Source: Chlorobiota bacterium
Lineage (GTDB): Bacteria > Bacteroidota > Bacteroidia > Bacteroidales > VadinHA17
Length of the DNA: 64,000 nt
Reading direction: 5' to 3'
Assembly (NCBI GenBank): GCA_013152085.1
Contig: JAADHC010000026.1
Location: 1 to 64,000 of the forward strand
Positions 18,234 through 28,031 of this stretch are shown piece after piece (position 1 is the stretch's first letter; each line of letters opens with the position of its first letter). The position numbers were made by a program, and so were the translations under genes. Below the pieces are notes generated by a model. It was not told the DNA's origin. It saw only the letters and a program-made list of their open reading frames with translations, and did not search any database.

Positions 18234-18866
18234 ATGGGAATTCCTGAACGAAAGGCACGTGAAAAGCAGCGCAGATTCAATGAAATTGTGGATGCTGCGG
18301 AAAAATTATTCTTCCGTCTCGGATTTGACGGGGTTACCATGGATGACATTGCCCGTGAAGCAGAACTGGCTAAAGGCACCCTCTATCTTTATTTCAAGAG
18401 TCGTGAAGACCTGCACTATGCGATTGTCCTGCGGGGACTGGATATCCTGAACAGGCTTATTCACGAAGTATATGACCGGTTGAAAACCGGACTGGAGAAT
18501 ATCCGGAAAATGGGAGAGGCGTATGTCCGTTTTTTTAAGGAATATCCCGGTTATTTCAGTGCGATCATGTACTTTGATGCTATCCGTTTTGAGAAGTTAC
18601 AACCCGAGGACAAGCTGAAGATTCTTGACACAAATTCGCCGCTGATGTTTTTTATAGATGTGCTGAAAGAGGGGCAGGAGGATGGCAGCATAACCCATGA
18701 TGTCCCTGCTGCCGAGCTGGCGGTCATTCTCTGGTCGCAGGTTTCCGGGGTTTTCGATTTTATTGCGCTTCGGGGAAAAATCCTTGATTTACTGGGAATT
18801 GATCCTTCAGAGCTCATAAACCATCAGTTTAATGTTTTGTCCAATGGCTTACAGGAAAAGAATTGA
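18234..18866 (+). CDS. TetR-family transcriptional regulator of the efflux operon
   Basis: 210 residues from the ATG at 18234; the frame also opens at 18204, but that ATG is inside the operator. The N-terminal helix-turn-helix (about residues 12-58) has the classic pattern VTMDDIAREAELAKGTLYLYF. The remaining helices form the ligand-binding and dimerisation part. It probably represses its own gene and the following TolC, HlyD and RND genes, and is released by an efflux substrate. The next reading frame begins before its stop, which supports one transcript. Confidence 0.9.
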   Translation: MGIPERKAREKQRRFNEIVDAAEKLFFRLGFDGVTMDDIAREAELAKGTLYLYFKSREDLHYAIVLRGLDILNRLIHEVYDRLKTGLENIRKMGEAYVRFFKEYPGYFSAIMYFDAIRFEKLQPEDKLKILDTNSPLMFFIDVLKEGQEDGSITHDVPAAELAVILWSQVSGVFDFIALRGKILDLLGIDPSELINHQFNVLSNGLQEKN

Positions 18867-20217
18867 TCAGGGGATTCTGACGGTTGCAATGATCGTTTTA
18901 TTGCAACCTTATCTATCGGCACAAGACACGCTGGTATCCTACTATGTGCAACAGGGACTGGAGCATAACCTGGCGTTAAGTCAAAAGAATGCGGATTACA
19001 AAAAAAGTCTTCAGACCCTCAATCAGGCCAGGTCTTATTTTATGCCTTCGCTTTCATTCAATGCCCGGTATACGGTTGCCAACGGAGGGCGAACCATTGA
19101 TTTTCCGGTAGGAGATCTCCTGAACCCGGTATATCAGACATTGAATATACTTACGGCTTCTGATTTGTTTCCCACCATTGAAAATCAATCCTTTTATTTT
19201 TACCGGCCCACCGAACACGAAACCAAACTGGAGCTTATCCAGCCGCTTTTTAATCCTCAGATCGGCTATAATTACAAGATACAAAAGGAAGTGACCGGAC
19301 TCCGTCTGGCAGATATGAAAACCTATAAGAGGCAACTTGTAGCAGAGATTAAGAAGGCGTACTATACATACCTGAAGATGAATCAGGTAAGTAAAGTGTT
19401 TGAAGAGACAATGTCGCTGGTGAAAGAAAATGTCCGATTAAACAGGAAGTTGCTTGAAAACCAGAAAATAACCGTTGACGTACTCTATCGCAGCCTGGCA
19501 GAATTAAGCCGTGTGGAGCGCGAACAGACTGATGTGGAAAAGAATCTTAAAGCCGCGGCAAACTGGTTTAATTTTCTCCTGAACCGGCCCCTGAACAGTA
19601 AAATCCTCATCCCCGACACGCTCTCCTTTTTGCCGGTAGTTCCGGATATCGTTAAAGACAGTTTGACTTCACTGAAAAACCGGGAAGAGCTGCAGCAACT
19701 TGAATACGGTCTGAAATCAGCGGATTACCGGCTCAAAATGGAGCAAAACAACCGGCTGCCCACACTTTTTGCTGTGGTGGATTATGGATTCCAGGGAAAG
19801 GAATACCGGTTTAACATGCATCAGGATTTTACCCTGGCATCCGTAGTAATGCGATGGGACCTGTTTAAAGGAATGCAAAACAAAGCCAGGATCGCAGAGG
19901 CACGTTTTGATCGGCAAAAACTGACCGACCGTAAAAAGGAGTTGCAGCAACAAATCCTTATGCAGGTGGATAATGCCGGAAACGGAGTGATTGCTGCCCA
20001 AAAAGCGATCATTGCAGCCAAAGCGGAAGCCCTGGCCGCAACCAAGGCGTTCCGGGCTGTTGACAAAAGATACCGGCAGGGAATGGTTCCCTACATCGAA
20101 TACCTCGATGCCCTGACTACAATGTCGAATGCAAAAATACAGGTCACAATTGCCCAATATGATTATCTTATATCATTATCAGAATATGAGCGTGTTACGG
20201 CAACATATCTAATTTAA
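18832..20217 (+). CDS. TolC-family outer-membrane efflux protein
   Basis: 461 residues with an N-terminal signal peptide (hydrophobic stretch ending near LSAQD) and two long helical repeats typical of TolC: the QKNADYKKSLQTLNQARS region and the QILMQVDNAGNGVIAAQKAI region. It forms the outer-membrane channel of a tripartite pump. The start overlaps the regulator gene by 35 bases; an ATG at 18844 is an alternative. The adaptor gene follows after 11 bases. Confidence 0.9.
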   Translation: MFCPMAYRKRIDQGILTVAMIVLLQPYLSAQDTLVSYYVQQGLEHNLALSQKNADYKKSLQTLNQARSYFMPSLSFNARYTVANGGRTIDFPVGDLLNPVYQTLNILTASDLFPTIENQSFYFYRPTEHETKLELIQPLFNPQIGYNYKIQKEVTGLRLADMKTYKRQLVAEIKKAYYTYLKMNQVSKVFEETMSLVKENVRLNRKLLENQKITVDVLYRSLAELSRVEREQTDVEKNLKAAANWFNFLLNRPLNSKILIPDTLSFLPVVPDIVKDSLTSLKNREELQQLEYGLKSADYRLKMEQNNRLPTLFAVVDYGFQGKEYRFNMHQDFTLASVVMRWDLFKGMQNKARIAEARFDRQKLTDRKKELQQQILMQVDNAGNGVIAAQKAIIAAKAEALAATKAFRAVDKRYRQGMVPYIEYLDALTTMSNAKIQVTIAQYDYLISLSEYERVTATYLI

Positions 20218-20228
20218 TACTTTAATTA

Positions 20229-21308
20229 ATGAAACAGCACAGGTATGATCGTTCGGGAATATTTTCACTTTTTATGCTCTCTCTTTTGCTATTCTTTTCA
20301 GGATGTAAAACGGCCATTCATGAGAATACTCCGGTAACGGTATCTGAAATTCCGGTGAGGGTTATGGTTATCAAAGATTCGGCACTGGTCATTCCTATAC
20401 AGGTTAACGGGATGCTGGATGCCCGGAATCACATCAAACTGAGTTTCAAAACCGGTGGAGTGATCTTAAGAATTTATACAGATGAAAGCAGTTGTGTGCT
20501 CAAAGGAGAAAAACTGGCTGAACTGAACCTCTCTGAGATCGAAGCCCGTGCCCGCCAGGCGAAACTGGCATATCAGAAATCCGTACGTGATTACAGGCGC
20601 GTTTTTAACCTTTACCGCGATAGTGTAGCTACTTTGGAACAACTTGAAAATGTGCGTACAGCCAGGGATGTTTCGTTGAATAATCTGAGAATTGCAAACT
20701 TCAACCTGCAATATTCAGTGATCCGTGCACCTGCAGACGGAAAAATTCTGAAACAGCTTGCCGAGGAAGGGGAGGTAATCGGTGCAGGCCATCCGGTATT
20801 TCTTTTTGCCTCTACCGAGGAGGCATGGGTAGTCCGCTGTTCGGTTCCTGATAAAGATATTGTCCGCCTGAGAGAACAGGATTCGGCGTCGGTCTGTTTT
20901 GATGTCTGGGAAGGACGTTATTTTTCGGGCAGGGTTACGGAAACGGCCAATGCCGCTGATCCTTATACGGGGACCTACGAGGTGGAAGTTACCCTGGATG
21001 CTGCACGGATGAAACTGGTTTCCGGTCTCATGGCACGGGTAACGATCTTTCCCGCCGACACCCTTCGTTCGATAACCATTCCATTCCATGCCCTGAGGAG
21101 CGCCGACGTAATGCAGGGAAGTGTTTTTATGTATAACAACGGTGTCGTCCATCCGGTAACCGTCTCCATCGACCGGATACTGGATTCCCTTTGTGTCGTC
21201 CGGCATGGCCTGGTCCCCGGCGATACCATCATTGTTAACGGGGTGGAAGACCTCGATGACGGCACGCCTGTGCGGATTATCGGTATGTTAAATCATCCGG
21301 AACCATGA
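20229..21308 (+). CDS. RND efflux periplasmic adaptor (HlyD/AcrA family) lipoprotein
   Basis: 359 residues with a lipoprotein signal (LFFSGC, Cys26). It has the lipoyl/barrel-sandwich halves (about 60-90 and 165-200, with RAPADGKILKQLAEEGEVIG), a short helical hairpin between them, and a beta-barrel and membrane-proximal domain to the end. It bridges the inner-membrane pump and the TolC-like channel. The stop overlaps the pump gene start by four bases (ATGA). Confidence 0.92.
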   Translation: MKQHRYDRSGIFSLFMLSLLLFFSGCKTAIHENTPVTVSEIPVRVMVIKDSALVIPIQVNGMLDARNHIKLSFKTGGVILRIYTDESSCVLKGEKLAELNLSEIEARARQAKLAYQKSVRDYRRVFNLYRDSVATLEQLENVRTARDVSLNNLRIANFNLQYSVIRAPADGKILKQLAEEGEVIGAGHPVFLFASTEEAWVVRCSVPDKDIVRLREQDSASVCFDVWEGRYFSGRVTETANAADPYTGTYEVEVTLDAARMKLVSGLMARVTIFPADTLRSITIPFHALRSADVMQGSVFMYNNGVVHPVTVSIDRILDSLCVVRHGLVPGDTIIVNGVEDLDDGTPVRIIGMLNHPEP

Positions 21309-24300
21309 AACTATCCCGTCTGGCCGTTGACAATTATCCTTTTACCCTTACGGTTTTTATCCTGTTAACCGTTTTTGGTACGTATGCTTTTTTTCAAATG
21401 CCCCGTACTGAAAATCCAAGTATCTATGTGCCGGGAGGAAGTATTGTTGTGGTCTATCCGGGAGCAGGCCCGGAAGATCTGGAACAACTGGTTGCCATAC
21501 CTCTCGAAGAATCTGTCAACGAACTGGATGATATTGAACGGATACAGACGGAACTGCGTGACGGTATTGCCGTGATCAGCGTGGAGTTTTCCTACAATAC
21601 CGATGCAAAGGAAAAATACAACGAACTGGTTCGTAAAGTGAATAATACCCGTTCATCCCTGCCTGAAGATATACAACGGCTGGATATGATCGAATGGACA
21701 AGCTCGGATGTGGCGATTCTGCAGATCGCTTTTTATTCCGATTCCGCTTCATACCGCGAAATGGATCAAAAAGCCGATGCGTTGAAGAAGATGATCGAGA
21801 GAACGACAGGGGTGAAAAGAGTGGAAATCGTAGCTTCACCCCGTGAGGAGATCCAAATCCTGCCGGATATGGCCAAAATGGCGCGTATGCACCTTTCTGC
21901 TGATCAGCTCGAAACCATAATCAGAAGCAACAATGCGAATATCCCCGGCGGGGAACTGACCATTGACGGCAATAACTACAACCTTAAAACAAGCGGCAGT
22001 TACCGGAATCTTGATGAGATCCGCAATACGGTCGTCCAGACCTATAAGGGCCGGGTGATCTATCTCCGGGATGTGGCTGAGGTGAAACGTGCCTATGAAG
22101 ACATGAATTACTTTGCACGGTACGATGGACATAAGGCCATTTTTCTGACGGTAATGCAAAAAGATCACTTCAACCTGTTTACCCTGAGAAAAGCTTTGGG
22201 TCCCGTAATTACTTCGTATCGTGATCATCTGCCCGGGAATATCAGCATGGGAGTGGTCTTTGACCAGTCGGTATGGGTCAGGCACCGGATTGGCGGGTTT
22301 ATCAATAACCTGTTGCAGGGGATTGTACTTGTCGGACTGGTGGTTTTGCTGGCGTTGGGTTTCCGTTCTTCCATGGTGGTAATCCTCGCTATTCCGCTGT
22401 CAATCATTATCGGCCTCGGGTTTGTCGATCTGTCGGGCTACGGGCTGCAACAAATCTCCATAGGAGGATTGGTAGTGGCCCTGGGCCTGCTGGTGGATAA
22501 TTCCATCGTGGTTGTGGAAAATATTAACCGCTTTATCCTGATGGGCCATTCCTCCCGCGAAGCTTCTGTCAGGGGGACTTCCCAGATTGCATGGCCTGTG
22601 GTAACGGCAACCTTAACCACACTGCTGGCCTTTATCCCCATCATTACCATGCCCGATAAGGCAGGAGATTTTATACGGAGTCTGCCGTTAACCATACTGG
22701 TTACCCTGACCGTTTCATTACTGATTGCCCTCACACTGACCCCTTTGGTGACAACCTGGTGGTTTGCACGTACCGGCAGATACAGGGAAAAACGTGGAAA
22801 TGCTGCTGTGCGGCGTTTTCTGAACAAAATGATCGAGGGGCCTTATCATAAAACGTTACAATATGCCATTCACCATAAAGTTCTTATCCTTATCATCACC
22901 GGCCTGGTGTTTTTGGGATCACTGGGATTGTTTCCGTTGATCGGACTGAGCTTTTTCCCGCCTGCCGAAACGCCGGAATTTATGGTCCGGGTGCAGATGC
23001 CCGGCGGTACGGCCATCAATGAAACACGGAAAACGGTAAAATGGGTGGAAAGGATCCTGGATACAACAAACCGGGTGGACCGTTATGCGTCCAACATAGG
23101 CCACGGAAACCCCAGGATCTATTATAATCTTTTCCCGCGCAATTATGCCCGCGATTTTGCCGAGATCTATGTTCATCTGACCGATTATGACAGGGATCAC
23201 TATGTGTCAACAGTAGAAAGCTTGCGTAAAGTTTTCAGCCGGTATCCTTTTGCTGATGTTTTCATCAAGGAGTACGAACAGGGTGTGCCGGTACAGGCAC
23301 CGGTTATGGTCTATGTTTATGGAAAAAATATGGACCGCCTTAAAACCATTGCCGGGGATGTGGAAAAAATGATTTCAACTGCTCCCGGAGCCATAAATGT
23401 GGAGAACCGGGTAAAACATAACCGGACCGACCTGTGGTTTAATATCAACAGGGATAAGGCTATGGCGCTCGGTATTCCCGTGGCAGAAATTGATAAAACC
23501 ATCCGTACGGCTGTGGCCGGGATGGTCGTGTCAGAATTCCGGGATAAGAGTGGCCGGGATTATCCCGTCCGGATACGTATGCCCCGTAACGGGAACCTCC
23601 GGCTTTCCGACCTGGACCAGGTTTACGTGCATTCACGTTCCGGGGCATTCGTGCCGCTCAAACAACTTGTGAGGGTTGAATTCCGCAGCGTCCCCGGGGT
23701 GATTACCCGGTTCAATATGCAACGCAGTATCCTGATCACGGCAGATGTCGATAAAAACCATTCCCTGGATGATGTGATGAAACCGGTGCTTGCGAAACTC
23801 ACCCGATACCCTTTTCCTATGGGATACAATTACAAGGTGGCCGGAGAACTGGAAAACCGGAATGAATCCTTTGGCGGAATGCTCGAAGCCGGGATCATAG
23901 CATTTATTGCCATCTTTGCGGTGTTGGTACTGCAATTCCGTTCGTTTAAACAACCCCTGATCATCTTTGTGGCTGTACCGCTGGCCATTATCGGTTCGCT
24001 CTGGGCACTGTTCTTTGCCGGACTCTCATTCTCTTTTACGGCTTTTGTGGGACTGGTCAGCCTGATCGGTATTGTGGTTAACAACTCCATCATTCTGGTG
24101 GATTATGCCAACGTGTTGCAGAAAGAAGGAAAATCAATAACTGAAGCTGTAATGAAGGCGGGAATGGTACGATTTACACCTATTATCCTTACCGCGTTTA
24201 CAACCATCGGCGGGCTGTTGCCGCTGACCCTGCGTGGCGGGCTGATCTGGGCCCCCCTGGGATGGACCATGATCGGCGGGCTGCTGGTATCAACGATGCT

Positions 24301-24436
24301 TACCCTGCTCGTGGTCCCGGTGCTGTATACGATGCTGACGGACAGGCTATGGATAAAGGAGAAGGTACCTGGGTCGCGTGCCAACCTGCCAGCGTCCGGA
24401 GATCCTGGCAGTGTTGGATATGGAGAATATTCTTGA
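21305..24436 (+). CDS. RND efflux pump inner-membrane permease (AcrB/HAE-1 type)
   Basis: 1,043 residues, normal for the family. It has a first membrane helix at about 12-30, large periplasmic loops and two sets of membrane helices. TM4 carries the family motif GLLVDNSIVVVENI with Asp398, part of the proton relay. The C-terminal set contains GLVSLIGIVVNNSIILVDYAN. It uses proton import to export drugs, detergents or lipophilic metabolites through the adaptor and TolC proteins encoded just upstream. The end of the operon is marked by a sharp drop in GC. Confidence 0.95.
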   Translation: MKLSRLAVDNYPFTLTVFILLTVFGTYAFFQMPRTENPSIYVPGGSIVVVYPGAGPEDLEQLVAIPLEESVNELDDIERIQTELRDGIAVISVEFSYNTDAKEKYNELVRKVNNTRSSLPEDIQRLDMIEWTSSDVAILQIAFYSDSASYREMDQKADALKKMIERTTGVKRVEIVASPREEIQILPDMAKMARMHLSADQLETIIRSNNANIPGGELTIDGNNYNLKTSGSYRNLDEIRNTVVQTYKGRVIYLRDVAEVKRAYEDMNYFARYDGHKAIFLTVMQKDHFNLFTLRKALGPVITSYRDHLPGNISMGVVFDQSVWVRHRIGGFINNLLQGIVLVGLVVLLALGFRSSMVVILAIPLSIIIGLGFVDLSGYGLQQISIGGLVVALGLLVDNSIVVVENINRFILMGHSSREASVRGTSQIAWPVVTATLTTLLAFIPIITMPDKAGDFIRSLPLTILVTLTVSLLIALTLTPLVTTWWFARTGRYREKRGNAAVRRFLNKMIEGPYHKTLQYAIHHKVLILIITGLVFLGSLGLFPLIGLSFFPPAETPEFMVRVQMPGGTAINETRKTVKWVERILDTTNRVDRYASNIGHGNPRIYYNLFPRNYARDFAEIYVHLTDYDRDHYVSTVESLRKVFSRYPFADVFIKEYEQGVPVQAPVMVYVYGKNMDRLKTIAGDVEKMISTAPGAINVENRVKHNRTDLWFNINRDKAMALGIPVAEIDKTIRTAVAGMVVSEFRDKSGRDYPVRIRMPRNGNLRLSDLDQVYVHSRSGAFVPLKQLVRVEFRSVPGVITRFNMQRSILITADVDKNHSLDDVMKPVLAKLTRYPFPMGYNYKVAGELENRNESFGGMLEAGIIAFIAIFAVLVLQFRSFKQPLIIFVAVPLAIIGSLWALFFAGLSFSFTAFVGLVSLIGIVVNNSIILVDYANVLQKEGKSITEAVMKAGMVRFTPIILTAFTTIGGLLPLTLRGGLIWAPLGWTMIGGLLVSTMLTLLVVPVLYTMLTDRLWIKEKVPGSRANLPASGDPGSVGYGEYS

Positions 24437-24554
24437 AAAGAGATAACGTAAGCTTAAATTATTTATTTTTGTTAATTCCAAGTTGTTTATGGACAGGCAT
24501 TCAATAAGATGTCATAAATATAAATATGATTTTAATTAAGCCTGGTTGAAAGCA

Positions 24555-25133
24555 ATGGTTGAAATAAAAAAATTATTTTATAAGGCTTTTAATAAATATG
24601 CAACCGTTCCATTGGAAGTACTGGAGGTCATTTTTCCTTTATTTGATATTTATACAATAGAAAAGGGACGTGAGATCATTACACAGGGGAAAATCAATTC
24701 CAACGAATATTTTATACTGAATGGACTTCTCCGCGAATTTATTATTGATGAATATGGAAAGGAAATAACTCTGGATTTTTATTTTGGCACATCAATTATT
24801 ATACCCAACTTCTTCAGAACAAAGAATAATAGAAGTATACTTTCAGTACAGCTGTTAACCAATAGTATTATTGCTGAGATTGATGCAACTGTTTTTGCAA
24901 ACGTAAGAAACGAACATAATGCGTTAAAAGAATTTTCCTCATCTGTTATTACTAATTGTTATAAGTCAAGACTACATAAACAAATCTTTCACGCTTCTGA
25001 ATCAGGGAAGGAAAAACTCGAACAACTCAGGAAAGATTTTCCCGGAATTGAAAATCAGGTTCCAATGCAGTATATTGCGTCTTATCTGGGGATAACCAAT
25101 GTATCCCTCAGCCGGTTAAGAAGCCGGAAATAA
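24555..25133 (+). CDS. Crp/Fnr-family transcriptional regulator
   Basis: 192 residues from the ATG at 24555 (TTG at 24546 is also in frame). The cyclic-nucleotide-binding-like barrel covers about 15-115 (GREIITQGKINSNEYFILNG). A C-terminal helix-turn-helix includes MQYIASYLGITNVSLSRLRS. The phosphate-binding cassette residues of true CRP are not evident, as is common in Bacteroidota members. It is the first gene of the AT-rich stretch. No adjacent target is obvious. Confidence 0.88.
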   Translation: MVEIKKLFYKAFNKYATVPLEVLEVIFPLFDIYTIEKGREIITQGKINSNEYFILNGLLREFIIDEYGKEITLDFYFGTSIIIPNFFRTKNNRSILSVQLLTNSIIAEIDATVFANVRNEHNALKEFSSSVITNCYKSRLHKQIFHASESGKEKLEQLRKDFPGIENQVPMQYIASYLGITNVSLSRLRSRK

Positions 25134-25185
25134 AATACCATTTATTAACATTTGTTAATATTTTTTTCATCAGGCACATATATTT

Positions 25186-25464
25186 TTGCCAAAATTTTTT
25201 GATGTCACAGAAGTGGAAAAAACGATTTTCGGTTCAGAAAAAACGGATAATAAGAAAATTACATTTTATGATTTGGAGCATATACCGGAATTACTTAAGA
25301 AACATTTAATTCGAACCCGTGTAATAGGGAAGAAAAGGGTTTATAAGTTGAGGATTAAGCAGAAAGGGAAAATTAAAGTTGACAGGAATAAAGAATGGAG
25401 GTCGTTTACGGCGATTCAATTTGTTAATGCAACAATTTCGACAAGACTTCATCATGTTTCTTAA
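25186..25464 (+). pseudogene. Truncated DUF6544/DUF6920-like gene fragment
   Basis: 92 codons, only opening with TTG. The stretch VIGKKRVYKLRIKQKGKIK followed by EWRSFTAIQF matches, from memory, the N-terminal pattern of DUF6544-like proteins (GK...VRLKQKG...W.PFTA.Q), which are normally about 250 residues. Here the frame ends about 20 residues after that pattern, so I read it as a fragment. The TTG overlaps a TATTTTTG promoter-like element (25181-25188), which further weakens it as a start. Confidence 0.4.
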
Positions 25465-25534
25465 GTATAAAGTGATTATAATATTAAAATGGTAAAATGA
25501 ACCTATTATTTACTATAAAAGCAGGAGGTTCAAA

Positions 25535-27052
25535 ATGAAAAAAATTACGTTTATTCTCATTCTGTTTTCTCTTCATTCATTTTTATTTTGCCAAAATATT
25601 AAACCGAAATATGATATTGATTTTGATAATAAATGGGAATGGAATCAATTATTTGATAGAGCAAATAATGAAGATACCTTTAAAGATATTCAGAAATTAA
25701 AAAGAATATTATCTATCAATAATGCAAGATTTGTCTTTTATCAGTTATCAAGATTAGCTCATCCGAAGGACATCAAAGAATTAGGTGAGATTGAAAAAAA
25801 TCAGTCTAAATGGGGTGGTGGATTTTATGGAATAATTCCTGCTCATTTTAGTAATATCGGCAGTATCCCCCAACCACTCGATTTTAACAATCTAATCAAA
25901 ACAGCATTATATCTTGCTGAAGTTAGAAGTGAAAATTATAAGTTCATATCCAATTCTAATTTCGACTATCCAATTAAATTCTCAAATAATAAATTCCCTA
26001 ATCTGACCGAAAGCAGAATTTCTCCCAATCTACATCTTGAATTGGATTTTTCCGTAATCGAAGATTTACTAAAAATTTTTAACAAAAATAAAATCACCTT
26101 CGAAGATGCTCAGCATTTAGTTTCAGATAAAATATTTTCTGAAATGCTCAAACATCGCAGAGAATTAGGATATATTCCCGAGCCTTTACCTGATTCAACT
26201 GATTTAGCCAGATTTATTTTTCACGCAGCCAGCAAAGAACCGTTGGATGAAATCTGGAAATGGTTGAATCCCTGGAACGATTTCTGTCTTTCTGATTTGT
26301 ATGTATTGCAAAATGAATATAAAACATTATTGAAGACATTAATGTCACATAATCAAACCATTACCAATCATATTTTAAGCAGAATTTCTCTTTTTTTACC
26401 AGATGACATATATTTTAGTGATCGGTTGAGTTTCGCCGTTAATTGGGGCATCAGAAGTTGGACAACAGAAAATACTCTTGGAACCAATATTGTCCAATTT
26501 AAGGATGATTATGATAAAATGTTCCGAACACTTACTCATGAAACTTTCCATAGGGTGCAATTGAAGCTATGTCCTGTAGATTCTATTCGAAATAATAAAA
26601 GGTCTTTTGAAGATTTGGTATATCATGACTTTCCGGCAAAGGAAGATCAGATATTTTATGAAACACTTTCTTATATCATGTTGGAAGGGACAGCTACTTT
26701 TGTAGGAGGTATTGATGATAAATGGAAAGAAAAAGAAAAAATATTGGAAGGGAAAAGGTTGCTGGAACAAATTGTTCATGAAGTTTATGCGGAACATAAC
26801 TTTGAAAACAGTGCAAAATTGTTGAATCAGGGTTTAAAATCAAACGGTCCTTTTTATGCTTTAGGTTATTTTATGAGTAAAACGATTGTAAAAGAACTGG
26901 GCGAAAGAGAAATTGGTCTGTTACTGAAAGAAGGTTGTATAAGCTTTTTTAAAAAGTATATCGAAATTTTAGATAATGGAACGTATACAAAGGATTTAAA
27001 ATTCAGTCTTTATATAATTGAGAAAATGAATAAGGTTAATGCTTTTTTCTAA
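25535..27052 (+). CDS. Secreted putative zinc metallopeptidase (DUF5700-like)
   Basis: 505 residues with a signal peptide (to about Cys19) and a mostly helical body. His335-Glu336-x-x-His339 in LTHETFHRV is an HExxH zinc motif. Glu384 in MLEGTATFV, 45 residues later, is a plausible third ligand as in gluzincins. This arrangement resembles the DUF5700 putative zinc peptidases. An unusually strong Shine-Dalgarno, AGGAGG (25523-25528), precedes the ATG. Codon use is very AT-rich compared with genes before 24.4 kb. A second protein with the same HExxH...E layout lies at 30101-31096. Confidence 0.65.
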   Translation: MKKITFILILFSLHSFLFCQNIKPKYDIDFDNKWEWNQLFDRANNEDTFKDIQKLKRILSINNARFVFYQLSRLAHPKDIKELGEIEKNQSKWGGGFYGIIPAHFSNIGSIPQPLDFNNLIKTALYLAEVRSENYKFISNSNFDYPIKFSNNKFPNLTESRISPNLHLELDFSVIEDLLKIFNKNKITFEDAQHLVSDKIFSEMLKHRRELGYIPEPLPDSTDLARFIFHAASKEPLDEIWKWLNPWNDFCLSDLYVLQNEYKTLLKTLMSHNQTITNHILSRISLFLPDDIYFSDRLSFAVNWGIRSWTTENTLGTNIVQFKDDYDKMFRTLTHETFHRVQLKLCPVDSIRNNKRSFEDLVYHDFPAKEDQIFYETLSYIMLEGTATFVGGIDDKWKEKEKILEGKRLLEQIVHEVYAEHNFENSAKLLNQGLKSNGPFYALGYFMSKTIVKELGEREIGLLLKEGCISFFKKYIEILDNGTYTKDLKFSLYIIEKMNKVNAFF

Positions 27053-27124
27053 GTATCCATACAAGATTATTTTTAAAGAGAATTATTAAAAACGTGATAT
27101 TTCCAAAAATAAAGATTAGAGAGT

Positions 27125-27868
27125 ATGAAAGTCTGTTCGAATTTTATTAAAACAAAAGTATACCCTGTAATAGTAGTCATTATTTTGGTATTACTGATTG
27201 GTTTGATATCTGAGTTTATTACTCTAAAAGTCAGCAAGCTATTTAATCCAGAAACCATAAAATCATATAGTTGGATAAATTTATATATACACCATTTTTT
27301 TGAGATGGTTTTTGCTATAGTAGTCATGCTTATTTTAGGCGGAGGCTTAAAGAATTATGGATTAACTTTAAAATCAAAAAAATTATATATCTATCCTGCC
27401 ATCTTTGTAGGTGTATTATTTGGTATTGTAATGATACTTGTAGATTATTTTCCAACAATTCTTTCAGGCAGTAAAATTACTGGTTATGATTTAAATACAA
27501 CAAACGTAATAGGCTGGCTATCATTTGAGTGGCTGTTTGCGGGGTTTTCGGAAGAAATATTAGTTCGAGGTTTGTTGATGACTTACCTTATGAAGAAATT
27601 CAATGGACATATTAAGTTCTTAAAATGGGATATTCATGTAGCCGGTGTAATAATTGCGGTCTTATTTTCACTGATGCATATTACATCATTCTGGTCAGGT
27701 AATTTAATTTATGCAATCGGTCAACAAATTTACGCCTTTATTCTTGGATTATGTTTCGCCTATTTTTATGAAAAATCAAGAAGTTTATTATCGCCGATTA
27801 TTGCACACAATTTATCTAACGGAATTGAATATTTAATATTATTTTTATTAATAGCATCTGGACATTAA
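27125..27868 (+). CDS. CPBP-family intramembrane metalloprotease
   Basis: 247 residues with about seven membrane segments. The active-site motifs are intact: Glu143-Glu144-x-x-x-Arg148 (SEEILVRG), His185 (SLMHIT) and His228 with Asn232 (IIAHNLSNG). Family members (Rce1/CAAX-type, PrsW-like and bacteriocin-immunity proteins) cleave within membranes. The substrate is unknown. Very AT-rich. Compare the family member at 33817-34488, which lacks these residues. Confidence 0.85.
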   Translation: MKVCSNFIKTKVYPVIVVIILVLLIGLISEFITLKVSKLFNPETIKSYSWINLYIHHFFEMVFAIVVMLILGGGLKNYGLTLKSKKLYIYPAIFVGVLFGIVMILVDYFPTILSGSKITGYDLNTTNVIGWLSFEWLFAGFSEEILVRGLLMTYLMKKFNGHIKFLKWDIHVAGVIIAVLFSLMHITSFWSGNLIYAIGQQIYAFILGLCFAYFYEKSRSLLSPIIAHNLSNGIEYLILFLLIASGH

Positions 27869-28031
27869 TAAGTTTTTAGTATTTGAAATATTAAATTTTG
27901 CAAAAAGAACTTTATTAGATGGTACAACTCGGAACACAAACGTCTTATGTTTTTATTGGTAAAATACGCTATAAGCGTTTACGTCCGTTTAACTGAAAAT
28001 TATACGTACAAACAACAAATCAGAGTCTAAA

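Noticed and set aside
25181-25188. TATTTTTG as promoter of the DUF6544-like fragment
   Set aside because: It overlaps the supposed start codon and the nearest TTTG upstream is 26 bases away, too far for the usual spacing.
27966-27993. ACGCT/AGCGT hairpin followed by GTTTAAC, resembling part of an integron attC site
   Set aside because: No matching GTTRRRY partner at the right distance and no similar element at the other intergenic gaps, so a cassette array is not supported.
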